Positions 26,450 through 59,325 are shown, counted from the stretch's first letter. The stretch is 64,000 bases of DNA from Ephydatia muelleri (GCA_013339895.1 JABACO010000018.1:480131-544130); one strand, 5' to 3'. Numbers and translations are program-made. The notes: generated from the letters alone by a model not told the origin.

Positions 26450-28110
26450 ATATGTGTGGATGTCCTTGACTTTCATTATGTGACATGTTGTTTATCCTTG
26501 CCCTACATGGCTGTGTGTGTGTGTGTGTATGTGCCTTCCCACATTGCAAACTTGATTTTCAGGTCAGAGGCAGTTGGTGTGGTAACAGACGAGGAACGTC
26601 GAAAGATGAGGAACAGAGAGAGAGCTTTTGTCCGGGAGAGTGCTGAAGCTAAGGGGCAGGAGCCTGATCACCATGGATACAGGATGAGGACTGAGTCTGG
26701 TCCCCAGACTATCAATTTCCAGCCAGCAGTTGAGCCGACAGAAGAGGGCGTTGGTCAGAGGGATGATATTCAAGATGGCATCGCTCGACAGGCAAAGTCG
26801 GGTGACAAGGAGAGTAGTCATGGAGACGAGGAGAGTAGCCGTGGTGACAGAGAGGGCAGCCAGCCTCCTGAAAGTAAAGAGGAGGAGGTGAGCATAAAAG
26901 GGGTGTGGCAGAGAGAGTTGGTTTCTGGGCTGCTGATTCATGGCATTGGGTGTAAATTGTGTGGTCCAATCAAAGCTTGTTGAAAGCACAGGATGTTACT
27001 TTGGGAAGTAAGATAGTGAGGAAGTTGGCACTTCATGGGCTTCAATCTCTCACCTGCAGGTGGTGGTCATTCCTAGACCACCAATGGATCTATTCAAGGC
27101 CATCTTTGCTGGGGATTCGAGTGAGGATGAGGAGGTGGCAGGTGATGATGGTGAGGAGGTGGCAGGTGGCAGTGCATCTAGCACCGTTGCTCCCTCCACA
27201 CTCAACACCAAGGCTCCCTCCACACTCAACACCAAGGCTCCGACCACATCCAGCACCATTGCTCCCTCCACACTCAGCACCATTGCTCCCTCCACACTCA
27301 GCACCATGGCTCCCTCCACACTCAGCACCAAAGCTCCCTCTACACCCAGCACCAAAGCTCCCTCTACACCCAGCACCAAGGCTCCCTCTACACCCAGCAC
27401 CAAGGCTCCCTCTACACCCAGCACCAAGGCTCCCCCCACACCCAGCACCAAGGCTCCCCCCACACCCAGCACCATGGCTCCCTCTACACCCATGATGCCT
27501 GTAGTTAGTACACAAGTTGTGAACACAGACCAAGCCGCTCTGCACGTACAAGGGCACAGTGCTACCACTGCCAGGCCATGGCAAAACCTTTCTCTTATTG
27601 CAAACAGAGTGCCTGAAATCCCACTAGATACAGTTGCCATGGTTACAGCAGGTTCCACAGGGCCCCAGGCCAGTGATGCTCTGAAGGTAACCTCAAGCCC
27701 CAGACCAGTGGAGGATAATGCAAGCCAGACCATTGCTTCATATGGTCCAGCCCTTCCTCCTCCTGGTATGTATTTGGGTGGGGAAAGGGAAGAGGCACAA
27801 GTAGCTAGATCCTGTTTTGAAGGATGTGTGTAAGGTGCACGCCTTGTTTTCAAAGCTTACTTTCTGTACACCAGGTCACATGACCAGCAACATACCGAGC
27901 ATGCTCGAAGAACAACCTAGCAACAAACATAGCAACGCTAAAAAGTCACAACACAAACACAAACATAAGCACAAAACCGAACATCGTGAGAGAGATAAGG
28001 TGAGCAATTTTGGTACCAAGTGTGCAGTGGGTGTGGCATGATGTCTGTTGCATGTCATTTTGTTTCTTTTGCAGAAAGAGAAGCCACATAGAAAACAGAT
28101 ACGTTCTTAG
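15742..28110 (+). CDS. GPATCH1: G-patch domain-containing protein 1 (GPATCH1-like), complete
   Basis: Nuclear RNA-binding, spliceosome-associated protein. Exons: 15742-15958, 16099-16184, 17068-17314, 17401-17636, 18531-18678, 18868-18923, 19380-19455, 19989-20060, 20141-20482, 20543-20617, 22112-22257, 26279-26397, 26563-26887, 27060-27765, 27875-27999 and 28075-28110. All joins are in phase with GT-AG, giving 1,003 residues. The N-terminus carries the family block [20 protein letters not shown]. The G-patch core ([16 protein letters not shown]) lies near residues 156-175. Later family blocks are [36 protein letters not shown] and [19 protein letters not shown], followed by a His/Lys-rich C-terminus ([15 protein letters not shown]). 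Exon 14 contains a threonine/serine/proline repeat of about 8-residue units, which I do not expect from the family. A polyadenylation signal AATAAA lies at about 28202-28207. It is tail to tail with the DUF445 gene. Confidence 0.93.
16370..17008. repeat. 22-base minisatellite in GPATCH1 intron 2
   Basis: About 28 units of CACATGCATATCACCTCTAG. A related, looser GTCACATGATAGCATGCTGC array precedes it at 16200-16370. Confidence 0.93.
17717..17812. repeat. 19-base repeat, about 5 copies
   Basis: The unit is CACTTTGCCCAAGTGATC, in GPATCH1 intron 4. Confidence 0.9.
18185..18520. repeat. CA-rich repeat before GPATCH1 exon 5
   Basis: Compound CACACACATGCATACAC units ending just before the acceptor at 18530. 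Confidence 0.9.
19003..19379. repeat. Splice-acceptor minisatellite before GPATCH1 exon 7
   Basis: About 15 units containing CTCTGTAGCATTATCCTCCT. This is exactly the exon 7 acceptor (CTCTGTAG) plus its first coding bases (CATTATCCTCCTCCCCA). The true exon is the last copy, at 19380. Confidence 0.92.
20660..21280. repeat. C-rich minisatellite
   Basis: Imperfect CACACCTCCCCACCCTCCC units in GPATCH1 intron 10. The long open frames here come from the repeat. Confidence 0.9.
21838..21958. repeat. (CA)n microsatellite
   Basis: CA run with ACGC and AAAC interruptions in GPATCH1 intron 10. Confidence 0.93.
22448..23603. repeat. 19-base minisatellite, about 60 copies
   Basis: The unit is CTGCTCTCTCACTGCCATA, alternating with ACTACCATA variants. 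It is the longest uninterrupted array in the window, in GPATCH1 intron 11. Confidence 0.95.
23718..23870. repeat. 14-base minisatellite
   Basis: About 10 units of CTCCCATACCAGTG or CTCCCATACCAGTA. Confidence 0.9.
24571..24815. mobile_element. MITE-like dispersed repeat, copy 1
   Basis: This shares its body with a second copy at about 51471-51713: AAGTCTGAAAT, GCACTGAGAAT, then TTCAATTAGCC and TACATTTCAA in the same order and spacing. The ends are imperfect inverted repeats carrying AGGGAC on the left and GTCCCT on the right. No coding capacity is seen. It lies in the GPATCH1 intron between exons 11 and 12. Confidence 0.6.
24962..25160. repeat. GTGTGCTGTGTGCTGTAC minisatellite
   Basis: Imperfect units in GPATCH1 intron 11. 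Confidence 0.88.
26170..26278. repeat. Short acceptor-containing repeat before GPATCH1 exon 12
   Basis: Four units of TAATGGATGCTAGCTCTGTC followed by TCTAG. The last TCTCTAG is the exon 12 acceptor, so each unit carries a copy of it. Confidence 0.85.
27180..27490 (+). repeat. Coding minisatellite in GPATCH1 exon 14
   Basis: About 13 in-frame 24-base units encoding APSTLSTK or APSTPSTK, with IAPSTLST and MAPSTLST variants. Unit length is a multiple of three, so copy changes keep the frame. The result is a Ser/Thr/Pro-rich linker, about residues 756-858. Confidence 0.92.
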
Positions 28111-28343
28111 AATGGTCTTACTTCTCGTGAATATGATTCTTTTGTGTTTGTGGTTTCAAATTTCTATATGTTTGCCTCTTTCAACCATAAGTGAGTTAGA
28201 AAATAAATGATAGAAGGAAAGTTGATACATCCACTAACAGCAACATGATGCACACCAACATAACAGCAACATGATGATACATACATACATACAACATCAA
28301 GTATTGTATGTTGCTTTCTGATTTGTCTTTTTTGTTCCACACA

Positions 28344-29686
28344 CTATTGCAAATTGATAACTGGAAGTTGCCGAAAGAATATTAGCAACAAAGCAACAAC
28401 TTCTATTGTGATTCCAAATGTGGCTCCTAGAATATTGCCCCACACAATCAGCCAACTTAAGTGTTTTCTGATCATGACAGCCATCAACTGTTGCCAGGAG
28501 AAGTGTGTCAGGGAATGTACGCACATGTTTGTATCCCACCTGTCTCACTTTCCCTGACGACAGCTGTCCAATTTTTGTCCCGAGTATCTTCTCTGCCTGT
28601 TTTGTGGGTAAAGATGGAGCAATAACTAGTGAGCACAATTGGACCATATGCCTCTGTTTTGTTGGATTAAGTTTTAGAGGTGAAAGAACTCACTTCTTCA
28701 TGCAAGTCTACACCATCAGTCAATCCAGGATCTGCAAGTTTCTCCATCACCTTGGCAACAAAACAACTTAGTACGTGTAGACACAGGTTATGAGGTTCTC
28801 ACCAATGGAGATATCTCGTTGATGAAATCTCTTGCATGAGTCTTCATTGTCAACCTCAATTGGTCCTGATTTACACCCATCATATTTAAGACGAAACCTG
28901 AAGTGTATACACACACACCCTGAATATCTGCCCATCAGTTGTGGAATGCTATGAATACCATCTGGTCCTGCTAGGATGGCGCTAATTTTCTGGTCAATGA
29001 CCACTTCTACAATCTGTGAGTTGAATAGCCCCAGCTTGGTGTCTAAGGAGTAAAGTGGATTTAACCACAGCACATAAATTGCATTTATAATAACTCAATG
29101 CATACCAGTAAACAGCTCCACACAGCTGGTACTTGCATAAAGTAATTATGTGCACAATTGATAGCAATTAATAAGAGTTAACTGTCTCTCTGTATACCAA
29201 CATGCAATGCTTTGTTTACCAATGTGTGGTCTCCTTAGCAACAGGTACTAACAGTCTCAATGGACATGGTTATTTGTAACATGTCTGCATGTTTGCAAAT
29301 ATGTAATGTTGTCTCTTAGCAGCTGTCAAGACATGTTTATTGACCCTGACATCATCTTACAACTCCTCACCAACACATTGCTTACCAACACGCAACATCT
29401 CACGGACTTTCTTGTTTTTGCCCGAAAAGTACTTCCTCAATGCAGCTGGATCAAATAAGGTTTCAATGACAATACTGCTTATGGTCTCACGAATGCTCTT
29501 GTATTGTCTTAGTAAAACTCCACTGAGAAGTGGGGGAGAGGAGGGGAGAGAAGAGAAGAGGAGGGGAGAGAAGAGGAGAGGAGAGGATGGGTGATTTTGT
29601 ACAAATGTCTTGTTGTTCAGTTGTTACATCTACAGCCTTCTTATTTATGAATGTTTATACAGACACTAGTTAACTAGCCATTTTTT

Positions 29687-29735
<49 letters not shown>

Positions 29736-30128
29736 CTAAATGGTGGGGATGTCTTGTTGGACCACATCATATCTTCAGGGTTTAATTAAATGGTAAGGAC
29801 ACTTGATCCTAGAACCCTGTGATGTGCAGTCTTTCTACAGTGAACAGTGTGTCCTTACAGTGAACAGTGTGTCCTTACCTGCCAAACAGGAATGGTATTC
29901 TTCTGAACAGCATCTCAACTGCAATCCAGATGATGACACCACCTTGCATATGTACAGGTGTAAGTATGGTGTACAAGAGGTGTAAGTATGGTGTGTAAGT
30001 ACAGTGTATGTTGTGAGGATACAAGTGAAAGTGGATGTGACTCAACAGAGTGTTTATTACAATGGCACATTACCCATGAATCCAAAGACACCCAAAGACC
30101 TTATAATTCGAGAACTAGCACAGAAAAC

Positions 30129-30166
<38 letters not shown>

Positions 30167-30641
30167 TGTGTGTGTGTGTGTGTGTGCAAAAGAAGAAGTT
30201 AGGATAACAAACCTCTATGCAACAGAACATGGCTTGATGACAATCACCCCCTACCACGTGATTCAAAACACCTCTTGTCCCTTGTTCCGTTCACAGTATA
30301 CTTCCTGACGCCTTGCAAAGGAAACGAGTACTCAATCATGACAATTCCTGCCACCATCACCGCAAGAAAGCACAAGTTCACCGCTAGACCTTTATGGAGA
30401 CAAGCTCGTCGCCAGCTTGATTCCTGTGTGCGCGTCCCATGTCCACATGTCCATTACATCTGCACGTAAACAGAAATGGACCTACCCGCTGCATCAAGCG
30501 ATCCAATTCTCCATCCTGCCTCGAACCCGTCACTTCCTCTAATGGCGTCGCTTCTTCTGCCGTTCCTAAGTCAGATAGCTCGGAGTTCACAGAGTTAGCT
30601 CCTTCTGCTACGACCTCCCTGCGTTCTACGAAAGCCGCCAT
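28344..30641 (-). CDS. DUF445 family membrane protein, complete, 10 exons
   Basis: Function unknown; DUF445 (YheB/YjiN-type) proteins are known mainly from bacteria. Exons on the minus strand: 30486-30641, 30302-30423, 30074-30114, 29879-29942, 29386-29522, 28959-29042, 28803-28897, 28694-28750, 28540-28653 and 28344-28487. All joins are in phase, giving 337 residues. Exon 1 encodes a polar, acidic N-terminus. Exon 2 carries a membrane segment (AVNLCFLAVMVAGIVMIEY). Exons 3-4 give the family signature region FGFMGGVIIWIAVEMLFRR. The middle resembles the soluble DUF445 repeats (ISSIVIETLFDPAALRKYF, VVIDQKISAILAGPDG). The end has LIVWGNILGATFGITIEVVA as a second membrane segment, nine residues from the stop after FFRQLP. 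Two membrane anchors with a long soluble loop match the bacterial family layout. The gene is head to head with the G-alpha-s gene. The family call is from memory of the motifs. Confidence 0.75.
29689..29735. repeat. Poly-G tract, 47 bases
   Basis: Uninterrupted G run preceded by eight T bases, in a DUF445-gene intron (poly-C on the transcript strand). Confidence 0.95.
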
Positions 30642-31179
30642 TCGAGGCGGGAGGGAAGCCCAAACAATAAGGGGGCGGGGCTTTGGGCAACGAGATAAAC
30701 TCGGTACTTTTTATCAGTGAAGGTAACATCTTTCTGCGGGACGCCGGTGCGGTCTGCCTGGACTGTGTTGTGGCCCTCACAAAACTTTGCAACATTGATG
30801 TTGAAATAGCATCGTTCTCCCTTGCATCGGAACTGGTTTCAAGCACTTAACACAATACTTAGTATCACCTTACCTCAGCGTATCATCCATAATATTAGCT
30901 TGTATGTATATATTGTGTGGCACGCCTTCTCATTTGCATCACGTGAGTAGGGTAGGGCTCTTGTTGTGGTGCCGAAAGCTTGTTTGTGCAGTCGGAACAG
31001 GCAGCAACTCCTGACCAGGTATTAGAAGACGCGGCGGATCTAGGAACTTCGTGGCGTTATTGGCCACTTTATCCGGCCCGCAGACGTAATTGCAACTCGC
31101 TACACGCTACGCCAGCTCTTGAGGCTGGAGTGAAGAAACTTGTTTAGAAATAAGTGAAGACGCGTTTTGGTAAAAACAG
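30642..31179. promoter_or_regulatory. Intergenic region between divergent DUF445 and G-alpha-s genes
   Basis: 538 bases separate the two start codons, so this should hold both promoters and 5' untranslated regions. It is less repetitive than the rest of the window and I see no open coding exon. GC-rich patches occur around 31030-31090. No specific element can be named. Confidence 0.5.
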
Positions 31180-37281
<6,102 letters not shown>

Positions 37282-38046
37282 TCTGTGTCATTGTTTTATT
37301 TGTGGTGATATTCTCTCTCCTATGTGTTCAAACTATGTCATTTGCCTTTTTGTGTGTGTGTGTGTCACTGTCTGTATGCATTGTATGTTCCTGCCATATA
37401 TGCCTCATCGGTCGTTTTACTGTGGTCACATGATAGGGACTGTCCATATGCACATGCAACTGCGTTATGGAATGCTCTATTAAGTATTCACAGACAAATA
37501 GATCTGACACATTAACTATCTCTGTGTGCAGGTGGTTGTGTGGGATGACTAACAGTCTGAAAGAGCATTACAACCACAAACAAACCGACATGACTAGCTT
37601 GAAAGAGGGCTCTGTTATGCAGAGATGCTTGTCAGTGGGGCCCATGGCCCTGAACTCTTCTAGTGCATCATAAGCATAAAGCACTGTGTTCACAACACAT
37701 AACAATGATATCATCTCTTGTTTCGAAAGTACTGCATGCGATATTATTTAGACCCCAGGATCATATTTATTTATTTTAATTTTAAAAAGAAGTTGGGTAT
37801 TGGAAGATTGAGAGGCAGCACAAAATTACATTCATTTGTGGAATGCCCTGTCACTTCATCCAATGTATTTATGCTTAAATATAAGCTTAGAAGAAACGAG
37901 GCTCACTGAGAGCATGGTAGCTTACCTCTGCCAGCCTTGTGCCTATCATGGAATAAATTATTATCATTATTCATTGAACTCAACACAGATCAAAACACAA
38001 AGGGGGTCAGGAGGCTAAAAAGAACTGCACTACAAGGGGTAATTGA
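37282..38046. other. Tail-to-tail intergenic region, GNAS and RTTN 3' ends
   Basis: This holds the 3' untranslated regions of two convergent genes. A plus-strand AATAAA at 37952-37957 could end GNAS. A minus-strand AATAAA (TTTATT at 37766-37771) could end RTTN. If both are used, the transcripts overlap by about 200 bases. I see no open exon of a further gene. Confidence 0.45.
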
Positions 38047-53251
<15,205 letters not shown>

Positions 53252-53447
53252 CGCTTTGCTTCATGCCATTTGTCGACGTCTGTTTGTTTTTTTCTAATAG
53301 CGCGCTCTTTTCGACGCATGCGTAAAGCAATGTTAGTGATTGTTGGGGTGCATTTTCTAGAACTAATAAGGCTCCACATGGACGTCTACAACTCATTATC
53401 CTGAAAATATTTACGGTTGTCAAGTATCTCGCAGTCTGCACGTCGAC
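53252..53447. promoter_or_regulatory. Bidirectional promoter between RTTN and INTS2
   Basis: 196 bases lie between divergent start codons. A perfect 10-base palindrome ACGCATGCGT at 53314-53323 resembles the NRF1 site typical of housekeeping bidirectional promoters, and a CGCGC patch lies just before it. The promoter role is inferred from spacing and this motif. Confidence 0.55.
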
Positions 53448-56400
53448 ATGGCTGCAGCTGCCATACCTAGCTCTAAAGTATTCTATGCACTGCTGGCTGG
53501 CGACATCAAGTCGCTACAACAGTGCACCGCAGATGAGCTGAGACCATTTCTACCCTGCTTAACTAGAATTGCGCTTTGCCAGCCGTTGGATATGAGCGAA
53601 CATGGACGTCGCCGACAGAAGGAGGTCCTCTCGCTGATAGCAGGGATTGCCGAAACGAATATCGTTAAGGAAGAGTTAACCGTCGACTTCGAGGAACTGC
53701 GGCAAGACGCGCAGAAAGAACATCAGCTGTACAAGAAGCTGGGTCCAGGTGAGGAGCAGGCCGCGTCGCAGAGCTTGCTGGCTGCATCGATGCAACACGG
53801 GCTTGCAGCTGAGTTTGAGAAAAGTCCGCAGATACGAAAATTTCGGCTGGTCCTCAGTGAAATTCTCAGGATTATGAATAAAGTAAGCGACTAAGCCGGC
53901 ACTATGGAAGGATGAATAAGGCAGTGTACTGATAATATGCATATAAACAGTGCTATGGAAAGTTGAATAGGTATTTCATATAGGACCACTAAGCAGTACT
54001 TATAGCAGAACCCCCTTGTTAAGCGTGTCATTCCCATCGTATGCAGCTGGAGACTCCATTTGGATTAGAGTCTTCGGAGCTCTTTGAATGTGACGTTTTC
54101 ATGGATGAAGTGAGTGACATCCTGTGCATTGCAGTCACGGGTGAGTTAGGGAGGTGGGAAGGGAAGTTAGGGAGGTGGGAAGGGAAGTTAGGGAGGTTGG
54201 AAGGGAAGTTAGGGAGGTTGGAAGGGAAGTTAGGGAGGTTGGAAGGGAAGTTAGGGAGGTGGGAAGGGAAGTTAGGGAGGTGGGAAGGGAGTGGATATAC
54301 ATACCTGTGGTTATGTTCTTCCTCTTGGATCGTCCTTCACCCCCTCTCATCTCCTCCTCCCATCAGAGCTTCCATCACTGCTTCCAATCATTCAGGTGTC
54401 AGAGTCTCTCCTCAGGTTGGAGAAGGGAAGTTACTTCCTGTGTCGTCTGATTGCCAATGTGCCAGAGCTGTTTGATGAAGGTGAGGTAGAGTGGTGGGAT
54501 GGACTTGAATGCTGTAGTGGGGTATGCTCTGGTCCTCTTTGTAAAAAAAAGGATTACATCGTTATTTTAGCTTATCCCATTAGTCTTATGTATGCATCAT
54601 CAATGTACATTCTCCAATTGACCCTTCCCTTTAATGGCCCAAAGAATGCATTTATGTCATGTCTAAGTATGTAGAATCCTGCAGTGTGTCATCTGTAAAA
54701 TCACTCGACAAGAACATGCACCTGTATTCCACTGGGGTAAAGAACATGTCTATGTACCTGTAGTCCACTGGGGTAAAGAACATGTATATGCACCCGTAGT
54801 CCCCTAGGTAAAGAACATGTCTATGTACCTGTATTCCACTGGGGTAAAGAACATGTCTATGTACCTGTATTCCACTGGGGTAAAGAACATGTCTATATAC
54901 CCGTAGTCCACTGGGGTAAAGAGTATCACTTTGTCTATCCATTGTTTTTCTAAGACTGTGTCAGCTGTACATAGTCTTGTTCTTTAAGGTGAATCGTGAA
55001 TCCAACTTTGCCTGCTATCTTTATCCAGTGGAATACCGTGCAGAGGTATGTTCTTGTAAGTGATGGTACAGATGACCCCTTAGGCCCTTAAAGGGAGGGT
55101 CTATCAGACAATTGCTTATGGGGTGGGGCGGTCACTGAATTTGCTGCACTGCCTTTGGAGGCTGTGGAGCTGTTGTGAGAGGAGGGTTGGTGATCGATAT
55201 GAAGGTAAAGCATCTGGAAGGGGAGGGGAGGTAGTGGTCACCTCTATGATCATCAGAGTCCTCACCCTTATCTTAGTGGTCACCTCTTTGATCATCATGA
55301 CCCCTCACCAACCCTTATCTTAGTGGTCACCTCTATGATCATCAGGAATCCTCACCCTCATATCTTAGTAGTCACTTCTATGATCATCAGGAATCCTCAC
55401 CCTTATCTTAGTGGTCACCTCTTTGAGATCATCATGAATCCTCACCAACCCTTACGTTAGTGATCACCTCTATGATCATCATGATCCCTCACCAACCCTT
55501 ATGTTAGTGGTCACCTCTATGATCATCATGATCCCTCACCAACCCTTACGTTAGTGGTCACCTGTGATCATCATGATCCCTCACCAACCCTTATGTTAGT
55601 GGTCACCTCTATGACCCCTCACCAACCCTTATGTTAGTGATCACCTCTATGATCATCATGATCCCTCACCAACCCTTATGTTAGTGGTCACCTCTATGAC
55701 CCCTCACCAACCCTTATGTTAGTGGTCACCTCTATGATCAACGTGATCCCTCACCAACGCTTATGTTAGTGGTCACCTCTATGATCATCATGAATCCTCA
55801 CCAACCCTTATGTTAGTGATCACATCTATGGTGCTCAACGGAGAGAGCATGGACGAGGTATCATTGGCTGGAAGGTGTCGCACTCTGTCCATCCAGCACC
55901 TGTGTCTCATGAACCCCGAGAGGGCTGCATATGTCCAGACACTCTCGCTCAAGCACCACCGACACCCGGGACTTGCCCTTAGTCTGGCCCTCGATGCAGA
56001 TGAAAAGGTGGGTGCGGTCTCGAGGGAGGCGGGGCCAGATGCAGCCCGCGAGGCGGCGTGCCTGAAGCCGGTGGGTGTGGTCACCTTGGTCCATAACATT
56101 GTTATTGATGGAGACGATCAGATGAAGGCATCCTTCGCTCAGTACATGAAGCTAATGCTACAGAAGGTGGGTGTGTTTGGGCTGGGAATTGTTTGCTGAA
56201 GGTTGAACTCAATTTGGAGCGTATTTTGTGGGAATACAAGATGTATGTTTTTGTTGTCCAGAGTATTAGGCATTTAAAAGTGCATCTATGGTGGCATAAA
56301 CATCAGCTGTCAGTTACAGAAGCATATCTTAGAGCTGATTTTGAAACACTCTTGTACAGTTCCGCAGGCAGAAGTCATCAGCTGTGACCAGGTTGAGACA

Positions 56401-59270
56401 CTTCCTTATACAAAGGCTTCTGTCCTTCAGAAGGCATCACCCACAGGAAGTCGTCAGGGCACCGAATTTGCTGACCGCTGCACTGCCTTCGGAGAGTGTG
56501 GAGCTATTGGGAGAGGAGGAGGGAGGGTTGGTGATCGATGTGAAGGAGGGAAAGCTTCCCGAAGGGGGAGGAGGTGTGGCAGATAGCGGCTACCTCCAGG
56601 AGCTTGTGGACCAAATGGAGATCGAGATCAGTGACCATGAGAGTGGAGATGGTTGGACTGAAGGGGATGGGGCCTCAAAGGACGAGTCGTCCAGAGCCAA
56701 GCACCCGCACTCGAGGAAGCGGAAGCCTTCCTTCGACAAGGTGGACTTCCCTCCCCTCAGCCTCTCCCACCAGCTCTCTGACGACGAAGCCTTGGAGCTG
56801 ATGGGGCTACTTCACTGCTGCTGTGCCCTCAAGGTTCAGGCACAGATGTACCTCACCAGCGAGGAGACAGCTGCCATTTTGAATCTCATTGCGTGCACCT
56901 GCCCACCGTTTTCACTGGCTGGGGTTCAGTTTGTGGAGGTATCCCTTTGTGTCCTTCTGGCATGTCCATTCCTTATAAGGTGAGCACCCCTTTCCTTATA
57001 AGGTATATGCACTTGGGTTATGGTGTACTCAACCCTTGCCAGTTGCATCCTTCTCCCTTTCCTGTTGAATGAAAGATGGCTGGTTAATAACTGTGTTTTC
57101 TGTCTCCATGCAGCATAGAAGAATGTGAGCGAGCTGTTGTGAGATGGTTCCAATGGCTGGTGGAACGGCTTCCAGACTTTGAACAGGCCTGCCAAGGCCA
57201 GTGCTCCTATGGAGAAATGCTCTTATTGATGGCCATCCATCTGCAAGAGAACCAGCTGGTTCAGATTGAGTCCCTTATCTCTGGCACTCTGCACATGAAA
57301 GTTTCTGTGAGTCTTATACTCGTTTGTTATACTTATAGCAAAGTGATGAACTGTGCATATAACATTAGCTGTGACATTGGAGGAAGCCATGATGCTACAT
57401 TAGGAAGAACTGCAATGTAATGTTAGGGTGCAGTAGCTTTTGAATTATATCACATGAGTGTGTGTGTGGATGGTCAGTGAAGGAGCATGAGTGAGAGGTG
57501 AGAGGGAGGTGGTGTAATTGTATTTGTTCCTTCTTTACACAGAGTTCTTTGAGAAGTGGTCATTTTGCACTTCTAAGGCAGTTGTTTATGAAGGTTTTCA
57601 CTGAAGAAGTAAGTAAATGCATTGTCTGGCTACCATTATCACTTCATCTTGTCCTCTCCTTATCCCCTTCTCCACCTCTCCCACATCTTGTCATCCCCTT
57701 CTCCACCTCTCCTCCCACATTTTGTCAACCCCTTCTCCACCTCTCTTCCCACATCCTTCCTCCCCTCTTCATCCCTCTCTTGCCTCGCATGGGAGAAAGG
57801 TTGTTTGTACACATGCAGTGGGTGTGGCTCCCACCCTCAATCTCAGTGCCGACATGGTTGGCTGTTTCCCTATCCACTGCATGTACCAACTCATCAAGAA
57901 TCGCAGCTTCAAGAAACATGGCAGCTCTGTCAAGGTAGTGCCCATCGAATGTTTTGGAAAGTTTTTTAGGAGGAGAAATGAATTTATCTCATGGCTAGTT
58001 TGTTTTTGTTATCGTACAGGAACTATGTAATGTAAGTTAAATTGGTTATGGTGCGACTTGTGTCTTCTACGCTGGAATTGTGTGGTAGCCCTCATAATCC
58101 TCCATAATTAGATGATGGTCATAGGACCGCATTGTCCCCAGGTGGACATACCACTGTGGATGGTTGTTTATTGCTCGTCTTGTTTCCCTCTGGACCACAG
58201 GATTGGATATACAAGCAGATCTGCACAGTTCAGGAGCCTCTGCACCCCACACTTGCCCCCTTGCTCCAGGAATACGTGCAGGCGATCCTTCTGTCCAATC
58301 CAGCTTCTCGTTCCAACCAGGGCAGCCCCTCCTCTTCCTCCTCCACCACCTCCTCTTCTCATGCCTCCTCCCCCTCTCTCTTCTCCTACCCGCCCTTCAC
58401 TGCCGAGGAGGTTGTGAGGGTGTTCCAACATGTGCCAGGGCAGATGACCTACCCACCCATCACCCAGGTCCTCATGCTCCATTACCTCCTCCTCTACCAA
58501 GACAGCTACCTGGCCAACCTCAGAACGCTGTGTAGGTGGATAGGCACCAAGTTAGAGTGCTTAGTATGTGTGGGTGTGCATAGTGTGTGGGTGTGCATAG
58601 TGTGTGGGTGTGCATGTGTGGGTGTGCATAGTGTGTGAGTGTACATGTGTGGGTGTGCATAGTGTGTGGGTGTACATGTGGGTGTGCATAGTGTGTGGGT
58701 GTACATGTGTGGGTGTGCATAGTGTGTGGGTGTACATGTATGGGTGTGCATAGTGTGTGGGTGTACATGTGTGGGTGTGCATGCATGTATCTTTGTGTGT
58801 GTATTTATGTATGTACAATGTGTATTGGAAGTGCAGAGTGACATGCACATATGGGGAGACAGCTCAGGTGCTTAACACTGTAACGTTGATCGCACCCCTG
58901 TGTGATGTGGTGGTCTTGCATTGACGTTGCCTCGAGCACACCTGTTAGTGTGTGCCAATGCTGTTCAGAGTTATTTGCCAGTCTGTCTATTATTTGTGTA
59001 AGGCGCATTGTCCCTTGTGGGGTGTTGTTTTGGTCTGGAGTTAAGGATGTGCACTTTGAGTGGAAAGATGAGCACATGTGGACTGGCAGTTGGCCTTGCA
59101 ATGGGATGGGACAGGATCCCCCTGCAGACCAAGTGCTTGTTCATTGTGGTGTTGTTTTGTCTAGCTTGTATGTATAGTTTTGGATGTGGAGGAGAGGGAC
59201 TATGTGTACATGTAATCTAGATGTATGTATTTATCAATGTATCTATGTGTGTGGATGTTTATCTGTTGGT

Positions 59271-59325
<55 letters not shown>

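Noticed and set aside
27050..27853. Minus-strand frame of 267 codons opposite GPATCH1
   Set aside because: Mirror of the 24-base coding repeat in exon 14; the plus frame has the conserved blocks and the spliced joins.
28505..28771. Plus-strand frame of 88 codons downstream of GPATCH1
   Set aside because: It overlaps minus-strand DUF445 exons that join in phase and match a family.
28803..29042. Reading 28803-29042 as one DUF445 exon
   Set aside because: A 61-base intron (28898-28958) with canonical ends restores the phase of the next exon and gives the family-like FINEISPL segment.
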